NCBI GenBank assembly: GCA_000435715.1
Contig: FR882600.1
Coordinates: forward strand, 177,259-207,587
Direction: 5' to 3'
From: Firmicutes bacterium CAG:145
Lineage (GTDB): Bacteria; Bacillota; Clostridia; Peptostreptococcales; Anaerovoracaceae
Length of the DNA stretch: 30,329 nt
Under the pieces are notes generated by a model. It had not been told where the DNA came from and did no database searches. It saw only the letters and a program-made list of their open reading frames with translations. The position numbers were made by a program, and so were the translations under genes. Of the stretch, positions 7,696 to 15,185 are shown one piece after another; the first letter of the stretch is position 1, and each line of letters opens with the position of its first letter.

Positions 7696-8562
7696 CTAAC
7701 CTGAAATATTTTTTAAAGCCATAGCCGTATAGTAAGCTATATCTCCGGCGATAAGACCGTATTCTCCGATCTCCTCTGCCGCCAGGTCCCCGGCGGCGGC
7801 ATGTATAAACACTCCGCATAAGGCCGCCTCCCGCGCTGAGATTCTCTCTCCGCAAGGCTTTTTCTGCCCCATAAGGCCGGCAATTATTCCGGTGAGTACA
7901 TCTCCTGAACCTGCCGTAGCCATACCGGGATTTCCTGTAATATTAGTATATGTTTTCTGCGAGTCTGTGGCTACAACGGTAGCCTGTCCTTTAAGTATGG
8001 TTATCGCTCCGGTTTTTTCATAAAGCGCCAGAGCCGCCTCTCTCCGTTCTTCTTCAGAGCCTCCGACTTTATATCCCAAAAGCCTGCCCGCTTCTCCCGG
8101 ATGAGGCGTTATCACCGTCTTCCCCTCATTTCTCGCTTTTATCATATCGAATAAATCATTATGAGCTATGATATTGAGCGCATCTGCATCCAACACTACC
8201 GGGCCGTCAAAATCAGTTATTATTTTTCTTACAGCCCGGACGCTGTCTTCCCTTTCTCCAAGTCCCGGACCTGCCGCCGCCGCGTCATAACGGCTCAGGT
8301 CTATTTTTGAAAAGTCGCGCTTCAGACACGTAGCTTCCGGAACGCCTGTCTGTACTATGGGAAATAGAGCTTCCGGTACGGCTGCCTGTACTAACCCGCT
8401 TCCTGCTCTCAGGGCCCCTTTGCAGGAAAGGATAGCGGCTCCTGCCATTCCGGCAGAACCTGCGGCGATCAATATGCGTCCGCAGTCTCCTTTATGTATT
8501 TCCCTTTTTCGCTTTTCGATTATATTCTGGACAAACTCCAGAGTAATAATACAGGATTCCAT
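7696..8562 (-). CDS. nnrD: ADP-dependent NAD(P)H-hydrate dehydratase NnrD
   Basis: NnrD dehydrates S-NADHX and S-NADPHX, damaged forms of the reduced cofactors, back to NADH and NADPH using ADP. The 288-residue protein is the ribokinase-fold C-terminal half of YjeF. Visible motifs are HKGDCGRILIAAGSAGMAGA near 23, AAAGPGLG, GPVVLDADALN, VITPHPGEAGRLLG, and the nucleotide-binding NPGMATAGSGDVLTGIIAGL near 220. The epimerase domain (NnrE) that is fused or adjacent in many bacteria is not in this window. The ATG has GGAG 10 bases upstream and a good promoter about 45 bases further. It appears to be cotranscribed with mazF. Confidence 0.94.
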   Translation of the reverse strand: MESCIITLEFVQNIIEKRKREIHKGDCGRILIAAGSAGMAGAAILSCKGALRAGSGLVQAAVPEALFPIVQTGVPEATCLKRDFSKIDLSRYDAAAAGPGLGEREDSVRAVRKIITDFDGPVVLDADALNIIAHNDLFDMIKARNEGKTVITPHPGEAGRLLGYKVGGSEEERREAALALYEKTGAITILKGQATVVATDSQKTYTNITGNPGMATAGSGDVLTGIIAGLMGQKKPCGERISAREAALCGVFIHAAAGDLAAEEIGEYGLIAGDIAYYTAMALKNISG

Positions 8563-8607
8563 AAAAAATTACTCCTATCTCAGTCGGTCTCAAATCCGTT
8601 TTATCTC

Positions 8608-8636
8608 ATTTTAATCTAATATGTTGAAAAAATCAA
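8608..8636 (-). promoter_or_regulatory. Sigma-A promoter for nnrD-mazF
   Basis: TTGATT (8631-8636), 17-base spacer, TAAAAT (8608-8613) on the minus strand, about 45 bases before the nnrD start. Confidence 0.65.
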
Positions 8637-8682
8637 ATCGCCGCCGCGGCACAGTGTGGTACATAATATAAGTTGCTGCAAA

Positions 8683-8720
8683 AGTTTTTCCGGCCGGCGT
8701 CTGACTGCCGGTGAAAAACT
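8683..8720. terminator. Terminator-like hairpin between mgtE and nnrD
   Basis: The arms AGTTTTTC (8683-8690) and GAAAAACT (8713-8720) pair perfectly, with an inner CGGC/GCCG stem. On the minus strand the stem is followed by TTTTG. It lies some 65 bases beyond a better mgtE terminator and may be a back-up. Otherwise 8563-8825 holds no supported gene. Confidence 0.45.
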
Positions 8721-8784
8721 GAGGCCTGAATCTCTGTCTTTTTTCGTCCAAAAAAGCGTCCGTTACAATTTTCTGTGAAACATA

Positions 8785-8808
8785 AAACGTCCGAATGATC
8801 GGACGTTT
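8785..8808. terminator. Bidirectional terminator hairpin behind mgtE
   Basis: A perfect 10-bp stem (8785-8794 with 8799-8808, core ACGTCCGA/TCGGACGT) with an ATGA loop lies 17 bases after the mgtE stop. The minus-strand copy is followed by TATGTTTC, with the last stem bases themselves TTT. Confidence 0.75.
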
Positions 8809-8825
8809 CGCTCATCTTTTTTTCT

Positions 8826-10229
8826 CTACAACCCCAGAAACACAGACGCCATAATAAAATATATGGAAAGGGCTACCGCATCGGAAATAGACGAAATAGC
8901 CGGGTTAGCTATGAGCGCAGGGTCCAGGTTGATCTTTTTTACCAAAAGAGGTATCATGCTTCCCAGTATTTTGGCAAATATCACTATGAATAGCATTGCG
9001 CTGCATACTGTCAGAGCTATCATGACTCCATAACCGTCTATCAGACAGATTCTGGCGAAATTAAACGAACTCAGAATAACCCCTATTATCAGTCCTATTC
9101 GGGCCTCTTTCCAAAGGACTTTCGGAGCGTCGGAAGGTTCCACCTCGTCCATGGCTATTCCCCTTATGATAAGAGTAGCAGCCTGAGAACCGCTGTTTCC
9201 TCCCGTACCCATGAGCATAGGCATGTATGCCACCAGACTTATCACTTCAGATAACTTAGCCTCAAAGCTGGTTATTATCATACCGGTAAATATATAAGCT
9301 ACCATCAAAATCAAAAGCCACGGCAGCCTGTTGATGGCATGCTGCCATACCGACACATCCAGATAATCTTTATCGGAATCCTCGAAATCGATGATTCCGT
9401 TCATACGCTCTATGTCCTCCGTATTCTCATCTTCGATTACGTCCAGAATGTCGTCGAAGGTTATTATGCCTACGAGCCTATGTTCTCTGTCAACTACCGG
9501 CATAGCTATGAAACCGTATTTTTTGAACTGTTCTGCTACTTCCTCCTGATCTTCATAAACGTCTATCCACACATAATCCGTGTGCATTATATCTTTTATC
9601 TTGATATTATCGTCTGTCACTACCAGGGTGCTCAGAGAAACGATCCCTATCAGTTTGCGGCCCGTATCTTTTACGTAACATGTATAGATGGTCTCCGCGT
9701 CCATTCCCTCTTTCTTTATATGCGCCAAGGCTTCTCCTACAGTCATTTCTTTCTGCAGGCTTATATAGTCCGGCGTCATGAGGCTTCCCGCGCAGGTGTC
9801 CGGATAATTGAGAAAAGTGTTTATGAGTCTTCTCTCGTCTTTAGGCGTCTTCTCGAGGATCTTATCCACCAGATTGGCGGGAAGTTCCTCCAGGATATCT
9901 ATCTTATCGTCAAAGTCAAGTTGCTGAACTATATAGCTCAGCTCTGCGTCGGTTATCCCGTCTACGATCTTTAGCTGGTCGTCGGAAGGAAGGTAAGAGA
10001 ACACCTCCACCGATACATCTTTTGGAAGAAGCCTGTAGATAACTATCGTAGATTCGAGAATATCCGGCTCTTCAAGCATTTCTTCAAACATCTCGGCTAT
10101 ATCGGCCTCATTGTGCTTGAGAAGTTCGTCTCTCGCCTTAAAATACTTCTTTTCTTCTATCCAGCCGAAGATCTTTTCGAGAGATTCTTCTATGGCCTGA
10201 TCAGCCTCTCTTATCATGTTTGAGTCCAT
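8826..10229 (-). CDS. mgtE: Magnesium channel/transporter MgtE
   Basis: MgtE is a homodimeric, Mg2+-gated channel of the cytoplasmic membrane. The 467-residue protein has all three parts. An acidic alpha-helical N domain (about 1-140) contains LLPKDVSVEVFSYLPSDDQ and ILEELPANLVDKILE. A CBS pair (about 145-270) contains VGEALAHIK and GIITFDDILDVIEDE. A five-helix membrane domain from about 290 carries the pore signature MLMGTGGNSGSQAATLIIRG and the late NPAISSISDAVALSIYF segment with the conserved Asp of the selectivity region. AAAGGAGG lies 8 bases before the ATG. The roughly 200-base leader contains a short ORF and a hairpin able to mask this ribosome site. It does not look like the M-box. 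Confidence 0.96.
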   Translation of the reverse strand: MDSNMIREADQAIEESLEKIFGWIEEKKYFKARDELLKHNEADIAEMFEEMLEEPDILESTIVIYRLLPKDVSVEVFSYLPSDDQLKIVDGITDAELSYIVQQLDFDDKIDILEELPANLVDKILEKTPKDERRLINTFLNYPDTCAGSLMTPDYISLQKEMTVGEALAHIKKEGMDAETIYTCYVKDTGRKLIGIVSLSTLVVTDDNIKIKDIMHTDYVWIDVYEDQEEVAEQFKKYGFIAMPVVDREHRLVGIITFDDILDVIEDENTEDIERMNGIIDFEDSDKDYLDVSVWQHAINRLPWLLILMVAYIFTGMIITSFEAKLSEVISLVAYMPMLMGTGGNSGSQAATLIIRGIAMDEVEPSDAPKVLWKEARIGLIIGVILSSFNFARICLIDGYGVMIALTVCSAMLFIVIFAKILGSMIPLLVKKINLDPALIANPAISSISDAVALSIYFIMASVFLGL

Positions 10230-10233
10230 TAAA

Positions 10234-10281
10234 ATCTCCTCCTTTCACATATCCCGAAAACTTCGGGACTTGCAAGGAGAT
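10234..10281 (-). promoter_or_regulatory. Shine-Dalgarno-sequestering element in the mgtE leader
   Basis: On the mgtE mRNA the segment ATCTCCTT (10281-10274) can pair with the ribosome site AAGGAGGAGAT (10244-10234), either as AUCUCC/GGAGAU or as CUCCUU/AAGGAG. Between them is a 7-bp hairpin TCCCGAA-GTT-TTCGGGA (10268-10252). The anti-Shine-Dalgarno segment begins one base after the stop of the upstream ORF. A ribosome terminating or paused there would cover it and free the mgtE start. Pairing is visible in the sequence; the regulatory role is inferred. Confidence 0.5.
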
Positions 10282-10282
10282 C

Positions 10283-10363
10283 CTATGATCGGCTTTTTTC
10301 TTCCCGGAGCAAAACAGGATATTTTATTTTTTCAAAAGTTTTCCCGTCAGGAACAGTATCCAT
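10283..10363 (-). CDS. 26-codon upstream ORF in the mgtE leader (candidate leader peptide)
   Basis: An ATG at 10363, with AAAGGAG six bases upstream (10370-10376), opens a frame of 26 codons ending in TAG. The peptide begins MDTVPDG and ends REEKSRS. It is charged, has no membrane segment and matches no family I know. It lies downstream of the mgtE promoter and ends immediately before the anti-Shine-Dalgarno segment. Asp/Glu and Pro near the N-terminus resemble leader peptides such as enterobacterial MgtL, which sense low Mg2+ through ribosome instability. That comparison is by analogy only. Confidence 0.5.
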   Translation of the reverse strand: MDTVPDGKTFEKIKYPVLLREEKSRS

Positions 10364-10396
10364 TTTTTACTCCTTTCATTTCGAATAGCCTTGATA

Positions 10397-10423
10397 GACT
10401 TATAAGGCCAAAGCCTATAGGTC
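10397..10423 (-). promoter_or_regulatory. 5'-terminal hairpin of the mgtE leader
   Basis: GACCTATAGGC-TTTG-GCCTTATAAGTC on the mRNA pairs over 10 base pairs, with one mismatch and one bulge. It lies about 12 bases after the predicted transcription start, ahead of the upstream ORF. Confidence 0.5.
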
Positions 10424-10441
10424 TTTATCTTTTGCTTAACT

Positions 10442-10471
10442 ATTATATATCATTTTAAAGAGTTTTGGCAA
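10442..10471 (-). promoter_or_regulatory. Sigma-A promoter for mgtE
   Basis: TTGCCA (10466-10471), 18-base spacer, perfect TATAAT (10442-10447) on the minus strand. It predicts a start near 10435 and a leader of about 205 bases. Confidence 0.75.
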
Positions 10472-10611
10472 GGCAGAAGTTGATGATTTTCATGCAGGCT
10501 TTCATACTTAAGAAAACCTATATTTTCAACGGCTTTTACTTAGAAAAAACAGTTATGAACATCATAAAATTTGGATTGAAAAAAATACACAAGAATATTG
10601 TATACACGGTG

Positions 10612-10640
10612 TTGACAAGGTCTTTAGATAGTGTTAAATT
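10612..10640 (+). promoter_or_regulatory. Sigma-A promoter for gdhA
   Basis: A perfect TTGACA (10612-10617), 17-base spacer and TAAATT (10635-10640). A TGTATACA palindrome (10599-10606) lies just upstream and could be an operator. The gdhA leader is about 60 bases long. Confidence 0.65.
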
Positions 10641-10706
10641 GAGAATATGAAGACTTTATTGTATTAGTAACAAAACCATAATGTTAAAGAGAAGAGGAGA
10701 TTAACC

Positions 10707-12050
10707 ATGGCAAACATTGTTGAGAAGTACATTGAACTTGCTAAGAAGAGAAATCCGGGCGAGCCTGAATTTCACCAGACTGTTGAAGAGGTTTTAAATT
10801 CCATCGAACCGGTTCTTGAAGCGCATCCTGAATACATAGAAGCCGGCCTTATCGAAAGACTCATAGAGCCTGAAAGAGGAATTTCATTCAGAGTAGTCTG
10901 GACTGATGACAACGGAAACGTTCAGGTGAACAGAGGATACAGATATGAATTTAACAGCGCTTTGGGACCTTACAAGGGCGGACTTAGATTTGCTCCAAGC
11001 GTATATCCTGGAATCATCAAGTTCCTGGGATTTGAGCAGATATTCAAGAACAGTCTGACCGGACTTCCTATCGGCGGAGGCAAGGGTGGAGCAGATTTCG
11101 ATCCTAACGGAAAATCCGACGCTGAAATAATGAGATTCTGTCAGGCTTTCATGACTGAATTATACAGACATATCGGACCTAATACCGATGTTCCTGCAGG
11201 GGATTTGGGCGTAGGCGCCAGAGAGATCGGATACCTGTTCGGACAGTATAAGAGAATCGTCAACAGATATGAAGGCGTTCTCACCGGAAAGGGTCTTTCC
11301 TACGGCGGACTGGCAGGAAGAACTGAAGCTACCGGATACGGTATCGTATTCTTCGCAAGAGAAATGCTCAAACACTGCGGAGAAGAACTGAAAGGCAAGA
11401 AAGTTGCCATCTCCGGTTTCGGCAACGTAACTTGGGGTACCGCTCAGAAGCTTAACGAATTAGGAGCCAAGGTCATCACTATCTCCGGTCCGGACGGATA
11501 CATCTACGATGAAGACGGCATCTCCGGAGACAAGGTGGATTATCTCCTCGAGCTGAGAGGTTCCGGAAAGAACATCTGCGCTCCTTACGCAGAAAAATAT
11601 CCTAACGCTAAGTTCTTCGCCGGCAAGAAGCCTTGGGAAGTTAAGGCTGACCTGTACATCCCTTGCGCTACTCAGAATGAAATCCGCATAGAAGACGCCA
11701 AGACTATGGTTGCCAACGGATGTAAATATCTCTGCGAAGGCTCCAACATGCCTACCACCAACGAAGCTCTGACTTACCTGATGGAGAACGGAGTTGTCGT
11801 AGGACCTTCAAAGGCTGCCAACGCAGGCGGAGTTGCCTGCTCATGTATCGAAATGGGTCAGAACGCAGGTCACACTGTATTCTCACCTGCACAGGTATAC
11901 GAGCAGCTGGAGACTATCATGGTCAACATCCACAAGCATGCTGCTGAAGCTTGCGAAAAGTACGGCTTAGGCTACAATCTGGTAGCAGGAGCAAACATCG
12001 CAGGTTTTGAAAAAGTTGCAGAAGCAATGATGGCTCAGGGCCTCGTATAA
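10707..12050 (+). CDS. gdhA: Glutamate dehydrogenase, hexameric NAD(P)-dependent
   Basis: It catalyses the reversible reductive amination of 2-oxoglutarate to glutamate. The 447-residue length and motifs fit the hexameric family (Clostridium symbiosum type). Seen are FRVVWTDDNGNVQVNRGYR, YKGGLRFAPSV, the catalytic-Lys region GLPIGGGKGGADFDPNGK, PNTDVPAGDLGVGAREIGYL, the dinucleotide-binding VAISGFGNVTWG, and AANAGGVACSCIEMGQNA. Whether NAD or NADP is preferred cannot be settled by eye. GAGGAG seven bases before the ATG fixes the start. The gene is codon-biased in the way of highly expressed genes (AAG, GGA, AAC rich). Its last 84 bases are overlapped on the other strand by a broken lipoprotein gene, and no terminator follows its stop. 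Confidence 0.97.
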   Translation: MANIVEKYIELAKKRNPGEPEFHQTVEEVLNSIEPVLEAHPEYIEAGLIERLIEPERGISFRVVWTDDNGNVQVNRGYRYEFNSALGPYKGGLRFAPSVYPGIIKFLGFEQIFKNSLTGLPIGGGKGGADFDPNGKSDAEIMRFCQAFMTELYRHIGPNTDVPAGDLGVGAREIGYLFGQYKRIVNRYEGVLTGKGLSYGGLAGRTEATGYGIVFFAREMLKHCGEELKGKKVAISGFGNVTWGTAQKLNELGAKVITISGPDGYIYDEDGISGDKVDYLLELRGSGKNICAPYAEKYPNAKFFAGKKPWEVKADLYIPCATQNEIRIEDAKTMVANGCKYLCEGSNMPTTNEALTYLMENGVVVGPSKAANAGGVACSCIEMGQNAGHTVFSPAQVYEQLETIMVNIHKHAAEACEKYGLGYNLVAGANIAGFEKVAEAMMAQGLV

Positions 12051-12494
12051 CTCTTTAGCGAGGTTGACAGTCACGGTAGTTTCATAAGACTTTTCAGCCT
12101 TGTCAAGAGCTTCAGTCATGAGAGAAGCCATGAGCTGCTGGCCTTCTTCTTCTGTCATATCCAGATTGGAGAAGGCTTCAGTTATGTAGTCGGTCAGCAC
12201 CTGCGAAAAGATATCGCCGAAAGGATAAGTGGTTATCGTAGTTTCTACGGTAGCCGTATCTCCGTCAACGGACTCTTCGCCCAGCTTGTAATCGAAGTCT
12301 AACATCTTGTCTATGAAGGCCTGGCCGGCTTCTTCTCCTAAGCTGTCATCCAGATCTCCCATGAGATCCTCAGCGCCGGATTTGGCGTTTTCCATGTCAG
12401 CTTTGAGAGCGTCTGAAGGTGAATCTTTCTGTCCGCATGCGGCCATACCGAAACACATGATCAATGCTAATAGCATTACAAGTAATTTTTTCAT
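11967..12494 (-). CDS. Truncated lipoprotein running into the 3' end of gdhA
   Basis: The N-terminus is a clear lipoprotein signal (MKKLLVMLLALIMCFGMAAC, lipobox MAAC). A helical domain follows with DFDYKLGEESVDGDTATVET, TITTYPFGDIFSQVL and KSYETTVTVNLAKE. This pattern belongs to clostridial extracellular lipoproteins of unknown function, whose last strand normally continues with a Gly-Lys-Trp-Val type ending. Here, right after NLAKE, the reading frame passes the gdhA stop and continues through antisense gdhA codons. These give a Cys- and His-rich tail (SHHCFCNFF) unlike a protein end. The native C-terminus is therefore probably lost. Promoter, AGGAGG and start at 12494 are intact, so the gene is probably transcribed. 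A pseudogene call would also be reasonable. Confidence 0.7.
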   Translation of the reverse strand: MKKLLVMLLALIMCFGMAACGQKDSPSDALKADMENAKSGAEDLMGDLDDSLGEEAGQAFIDKMLDFDYKLGEESVDGDTATVETTITTYPFGDIFSQVLTDYITEAFSNLDMTEEEGQQLMASLMTEALDKAEKSYETTVTVNLAKELYEALSHHCFCNFFKTCDVCSCYQIVA

Positions 12495-12526
12495 AAATAG
12501 TTCCTCCTAAATATACCTATACATCT

Positions 12527-12555
12527 TTTATACACGATTTAGCGGCCGAAAGCAA
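12527..12555 (-). promoter_or_regulatory. Sigma-A promoter for the truncated lipoprotein gene
   Basis: TTGCTT (12550-12555), 17-base spacer, TATAAA (12527-12532) on the minus strand, about 33 bases before the start codon. Confidence 0.7.
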
Positions 12556-12613
12556 TCTTTTTACTGAAAATATATTAGAATAATTTGATTTGACTGAGAA
12601 AGGAAGGGGTTTT

Positions 12614-13885
12614 ATGCCGAAAGTTGTAGTGATCGGCGGAGGCTGGTCAGGAGTTGCCGCCGCCATAAGAGCCAGAAAAAGCGGAGCGGAGGTCGTCATA
12701 GCCGAAAAGACCGATCTCCTCTTAGGCCTTGGAAACGTAGGTGGAATAATGAGGAACAACGGGAGATTCACTGCCGCAGAGGAAAATATCGCCTTGGGAG
12801 CAGGAGAACTCTTTGAGATAACCGACAGGCTTTCCACACATAAAGATGTGGATTTCCCGGGACATGACCATGCCAGTTTCTACGATGTGATAATGGTAGA
12901 ACCGGAAGTGAGAAGACTGATAAAAAAGCTGGATATAGAGATTCTTTTTATGACGAGAATAACAGACGTGGTAAAAGAAGACGGACAGCTCCGAGGAGTA
13001 AAGGATTCGTCGGGAAAGGTCATCGACGGCGATGTGTTCATCGAAACCACCGGATCTACAGGTCCTATGGGTAATTGCATGAGATATGGAAACGGCTGCT
13101 CCATGTGTATACTCAGATGCCCGGCTTTCGGGCCGAGAGTCAGTATAACTGAAAGAGCGGGCCTCGATGATCTTACGGCTTGCAGGGCGGACGGCGTCAG
13201 AGGCGCTTTCAGCGGATCATGTAAGCTGGAAAAGCGCAGCCTGTCCAAGAAGTTACAGAGGAAGCTCGACAAGGACGGCTTTGCCGTGATACCTCTGCCA
13301 AAAGAACTGATCAATAAAGATAAGCTCTCAAAAAAGGTCTGTCGCCAGTACGCTCTCGACTCTTTTGCTGAAAATATAATACTTATAGATACGGGATACG
13401 CCAAACTGATGACGCCTTACTTTGATCTGGAACAGCTACGCAGCGTTGAAGGATTTGAAAATGCCAGATTCGCAGATCCGTATGCCGGCGGAAAAGGCAA
13501 TTCGGTGAGGTATATGTCTGTAGGAGTCAGAGATGAGTATATGAGAGCTCGTGGATCTGACAACTTGTTTTTGGGCGGAGAGAAGTCAGGATTTTTCATC
13601 GGGCACACCGAGGCTATATCTACCGGCTCTCTGGCCGGCTGCAATGCGGCGCGGCAGGCTTTCGGAAAACCTATGCTCAGGCTGCCTGAAAGTATCGCGA
13701 TAGGAGATCTGCTTTCTTTTGCCAATAAAGTATTGGAAGAGGAGGATTGCCTCGACAGGAGATTTACATTTGCCGGTGGAGAATATTTTCAGCGCATGAA
13801 GGACAGAGGTCTTTATCTGACAGACCCTAAAGCCGTGAGAAAAATCGTTGATTCCGAGGGGCTCCTTGATATTTACAACAAGTAG
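12614..13885 (+). CDS. FAD-dependent oxidoreductase of the GidA/TrmFO-like group
   Basis: The 423-residue protein has an N-terminal FAD-binding Rossmann motif, VVVIGGGWSGVAAAIRARKSG, ending in the ribose-binding Glu of VVIAEK. A second FAD contact, DVFIETTGSTG, lies near residue 150. A Cys-rich segment, NGCSMCILRCP, follows near 175, and a C-terminal GGEKSGFFIGHTEAISTGSLAG fits the flavin-closing region of GidA-type proteins. It is shorter than MnmG and lacks its C-terminal tRNA-binding domain, so I do not call it MnmG or TrmFO. The CxxC pair could be redox-active or hold a metal. Substrate unknown. The ATG at 12614 is chosen because AGGAAGGGG lies just upstream; the in-frame TTG at 12590 has no such site. 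The pseudouridine synthase gene follows 44 bases later. Confidence 0.8.
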   Translation: MPKVVVIGGGWSGVAAAIRARKSGAEVVIAEKTDLLLGLGNVGGIMRNNGRFTAAEENIALGAGELFEITDRLSTHKDVDFPGHDHASFYDVIMVEPEVRRLIKKLDIEILFMTRITDVVKEDGQLRGVKDSSGKVIDGDVFIETTGSTGPMGNCMRYGNGCSMCILRCPAFGPRVSITERAGLDDLTACRADGVRGAFSGSCKLEKRSLSKKLQRKLDKDGFAVIPLPKELINKDKLSKKVCRQYALDSFAENIILIDTGYAKLMTPYFDLEQLRSVEGFENARFADPYAGGKGNSVRYMSVGVRDEYMRARGSDNLFLGGEKSGFFIGHTEAISTGSLAGCNAARQAFGKPMLRLPESIAIGDLLSFANKVLEEEDCLDRRFTFAGGEYFQRMKDRGLYLTDPKAVRKIVDSEGLLDIYNK

Positions 13886-13929
13886 AGGGCTGTGTTAGAA
13901 TAAGACGAATAAACTTTAAGGAAGAAATT

Positions 13930-14634
13930 ATGAGAATAAACAAATATATAGCGCAGGCAGGCATAGCCAGCAGGCGTAAGGCGGATGAACTTATAGCTAA
14001 CGGAAACGTCAAGGTCAACGGCGCAGTCATGAAAGAACCTGGATATGACGTGACAGATGAAGACAAGGTGGAAGTCAACGGCAGCCTTATCAGAACGAGC
14101 CGGGAAAAGGTGTATCTTTTGGTCAACAAGCCTCTAAATATGATCACCTCTGCATCTGACGACAGAGATCGGGAGACTGTGATGGAGATAGTCAAGGATG
14201 TGGACGCCAGACTGTTCCCGGTGGGAAGACTGGATTATAATACTACCGGAGCCCTAATAATGACTAATGACGGAGAGCTGAGTTACCGCATTACCCATCC
14301 CAAGCATGAAATGGATAAGACCTACAGAGCCCTCGTCAAGGGAGTTGTTTCTAAGGAGAAACTTGCAAGACTCAGGAGCGGAGTGGACATAGGAGGCTTT
14401 GTGACGTCCAGAGCCAGGGCGCGCATAATAAAGGGAAATCAACATTCGACCATAGTGGAAATCTCGATACATGAGGGGAAAAACCGCCAGGTAAGAAAGA
14501 TGTTTGCCGCCATAGGAAACCCCGTCCAGAGTCTTGAGCGCGTGGCCATAGGAGACATAAGGCTGGGGAGGCTGAAGCAGGGACATTACCGTAAACTGAC
14601 GAGAGAGGAAATAGAATATCTTAAAAATTGCTGA
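13930..14634 (+). CDS. rRNA pseudouridine synthase, RsuA/RluB family
   Basis: It isomerises a specific uridine in ribosomal RNA. The 234-residue protein has an N-terminal S4 RNA-binding domain (MRINKYIAQAGIASRRKADEL to about 60). The RsuA/RluB/RluE catalytic core follows, with VGRLDYNTTGALIMTNDGEL (catalytic Asp) near 103, then KTYRALVKG and EGKNRQVRKMFAAIGNPV. In Gram-positive bacteria this form is usually RluB-like, acting on 23S rRNA, but the exact target cannot be told here. AAGGAAG five bases before the ATG supports the start. The gene ends in a strong hairpin terminator. Confidence 0.93.
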   Translation: MRINKYIAQAGIASRRKADELIANGNVKVNGAVMKEPGYDVTDEDKVEVNGSLIRTSREKVYLLVNKPLNMITSASDDRDRETVMEIVKDVDARLFPVGRLDYNTTGALIMTNDGELSYRITHPKHEMDKTYRALVKGVVSKEKLARLRSGVDIGGFVTSRARARIIKGNQHSTIVEISIHEGKNRQVRKMFAAIGNPVQSLERVAIGDIRLGRLKQGHYRKLTREEIEYLKNC

Positions 14635-14643
14635 TGAAAAGAG

Positions 14644-14669
14644 GGCTTCCCGCATATATGCGGGAAGCC
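14644..14669. terminator. Terminator hairpin after the pseudouridine synthase gene
   Basis: The stem GGCTTCCCGC/GCGGGAAGCC (14644-14653 with 14660-14669) can be extended by two A-T pairs. The plus strand then reads TTTGT and the minus strand CTCTTTTC, so it can also serve the panD end from the other side. Confidence 0.85.
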
Positions 14670-14784
14670 TTTGTACTGCAAACAATCTTCCGATTTTCTT
14701 TAAGGCCTTAACGAGACTTGCATAGAATGCCGGATAATATCGTCTCTTCAGTTATTCCCGGTATTGAGCTTTTAGCAGATCCTG

Positions 14785-15174
14785 CTACATGTCTTTCAGC
14801 CTTCCGTGCTTTTCGTATGATGTCAGGCGGCTTATCTTATTATATTCATCTACAAACACGACTTTAGGGCGATGAGTCTTTGCTTCTTCAGCGCTAAGAT
14901 TAGCATAGCACATTATTATTATCTTATCGCCTTTCTGCACACATCTGGCTGCGGCTCCGTTGAGGCATATCATGCCGCTGCCCCGCTCCCCTGCGATAGT
15001 GTAGGTTTCAAATCGCTGGCCGTTATTTATATCTACTATCTGGACTTTCTCATATTCTAAGATGCCTGAGGCGTCCAACAGGTCTTCATCTACCGTTATG
15101 CTTCCCACATAATCGAGTTCGGCCTGAACGACGGTGGCTCTGTGTATTTTTCCTTTCAGCATATTAAGATACAT
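14785..15174 (-). CDS. panD: Aspartate 1-decarboxylase proenzyme PanD
   Basis: PanD makes beta-alanine from aspartate, one of the two halves of pantothenate. The 129-residue proenzyme shows MLKGKIHRATVVQAELDYVGSITVDEDL. Self-cleavage between the Gly and Ser of GSIT creates the pyruvoyl cofactor. Downstream are the conserved NLNG-type segment (CLNGAAARCVQKGDKIIIMCYA) and PKVVFVD. Length and motifs are complete. It is the last gene of panG-panB-panC-panD, 11 bases after panC. Confidence 0.97.
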   Translation of the reverse strand: MYLNMLKGKIHRATVVQAELDYVGSITVDEDLLDASGILEYEKVQIVDINNGQRFETYTIAGERGSGMICLNGAAARCVQKGDKIIIMCYANLSAEEAKTHRPKVVFVDEYNKISRLTSYEKHGRLKDM

Positions 15175-15185
15175 AGGTCTCCTCC

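Noticed and set aside
7652..7855. Longer N-terminal extension of the MazF frame
   Set aside because: It overlaps nnrD and gives Arg-rich sequence unlike MazF; the TTG at 7651 has a proper ribosome site.
8633..8815. 60-codon minus-strand frame between mgtE and nnrD
   Set aside because: It spans two terminator-like hairpins, has no ribosome site and no recognisable motif.
10230..10435. M-box (ykoK) riboswitch before mgtE
   Set aside because: The leader lacks the conserved M-box segments that I can recall; only local hairpins are seen.
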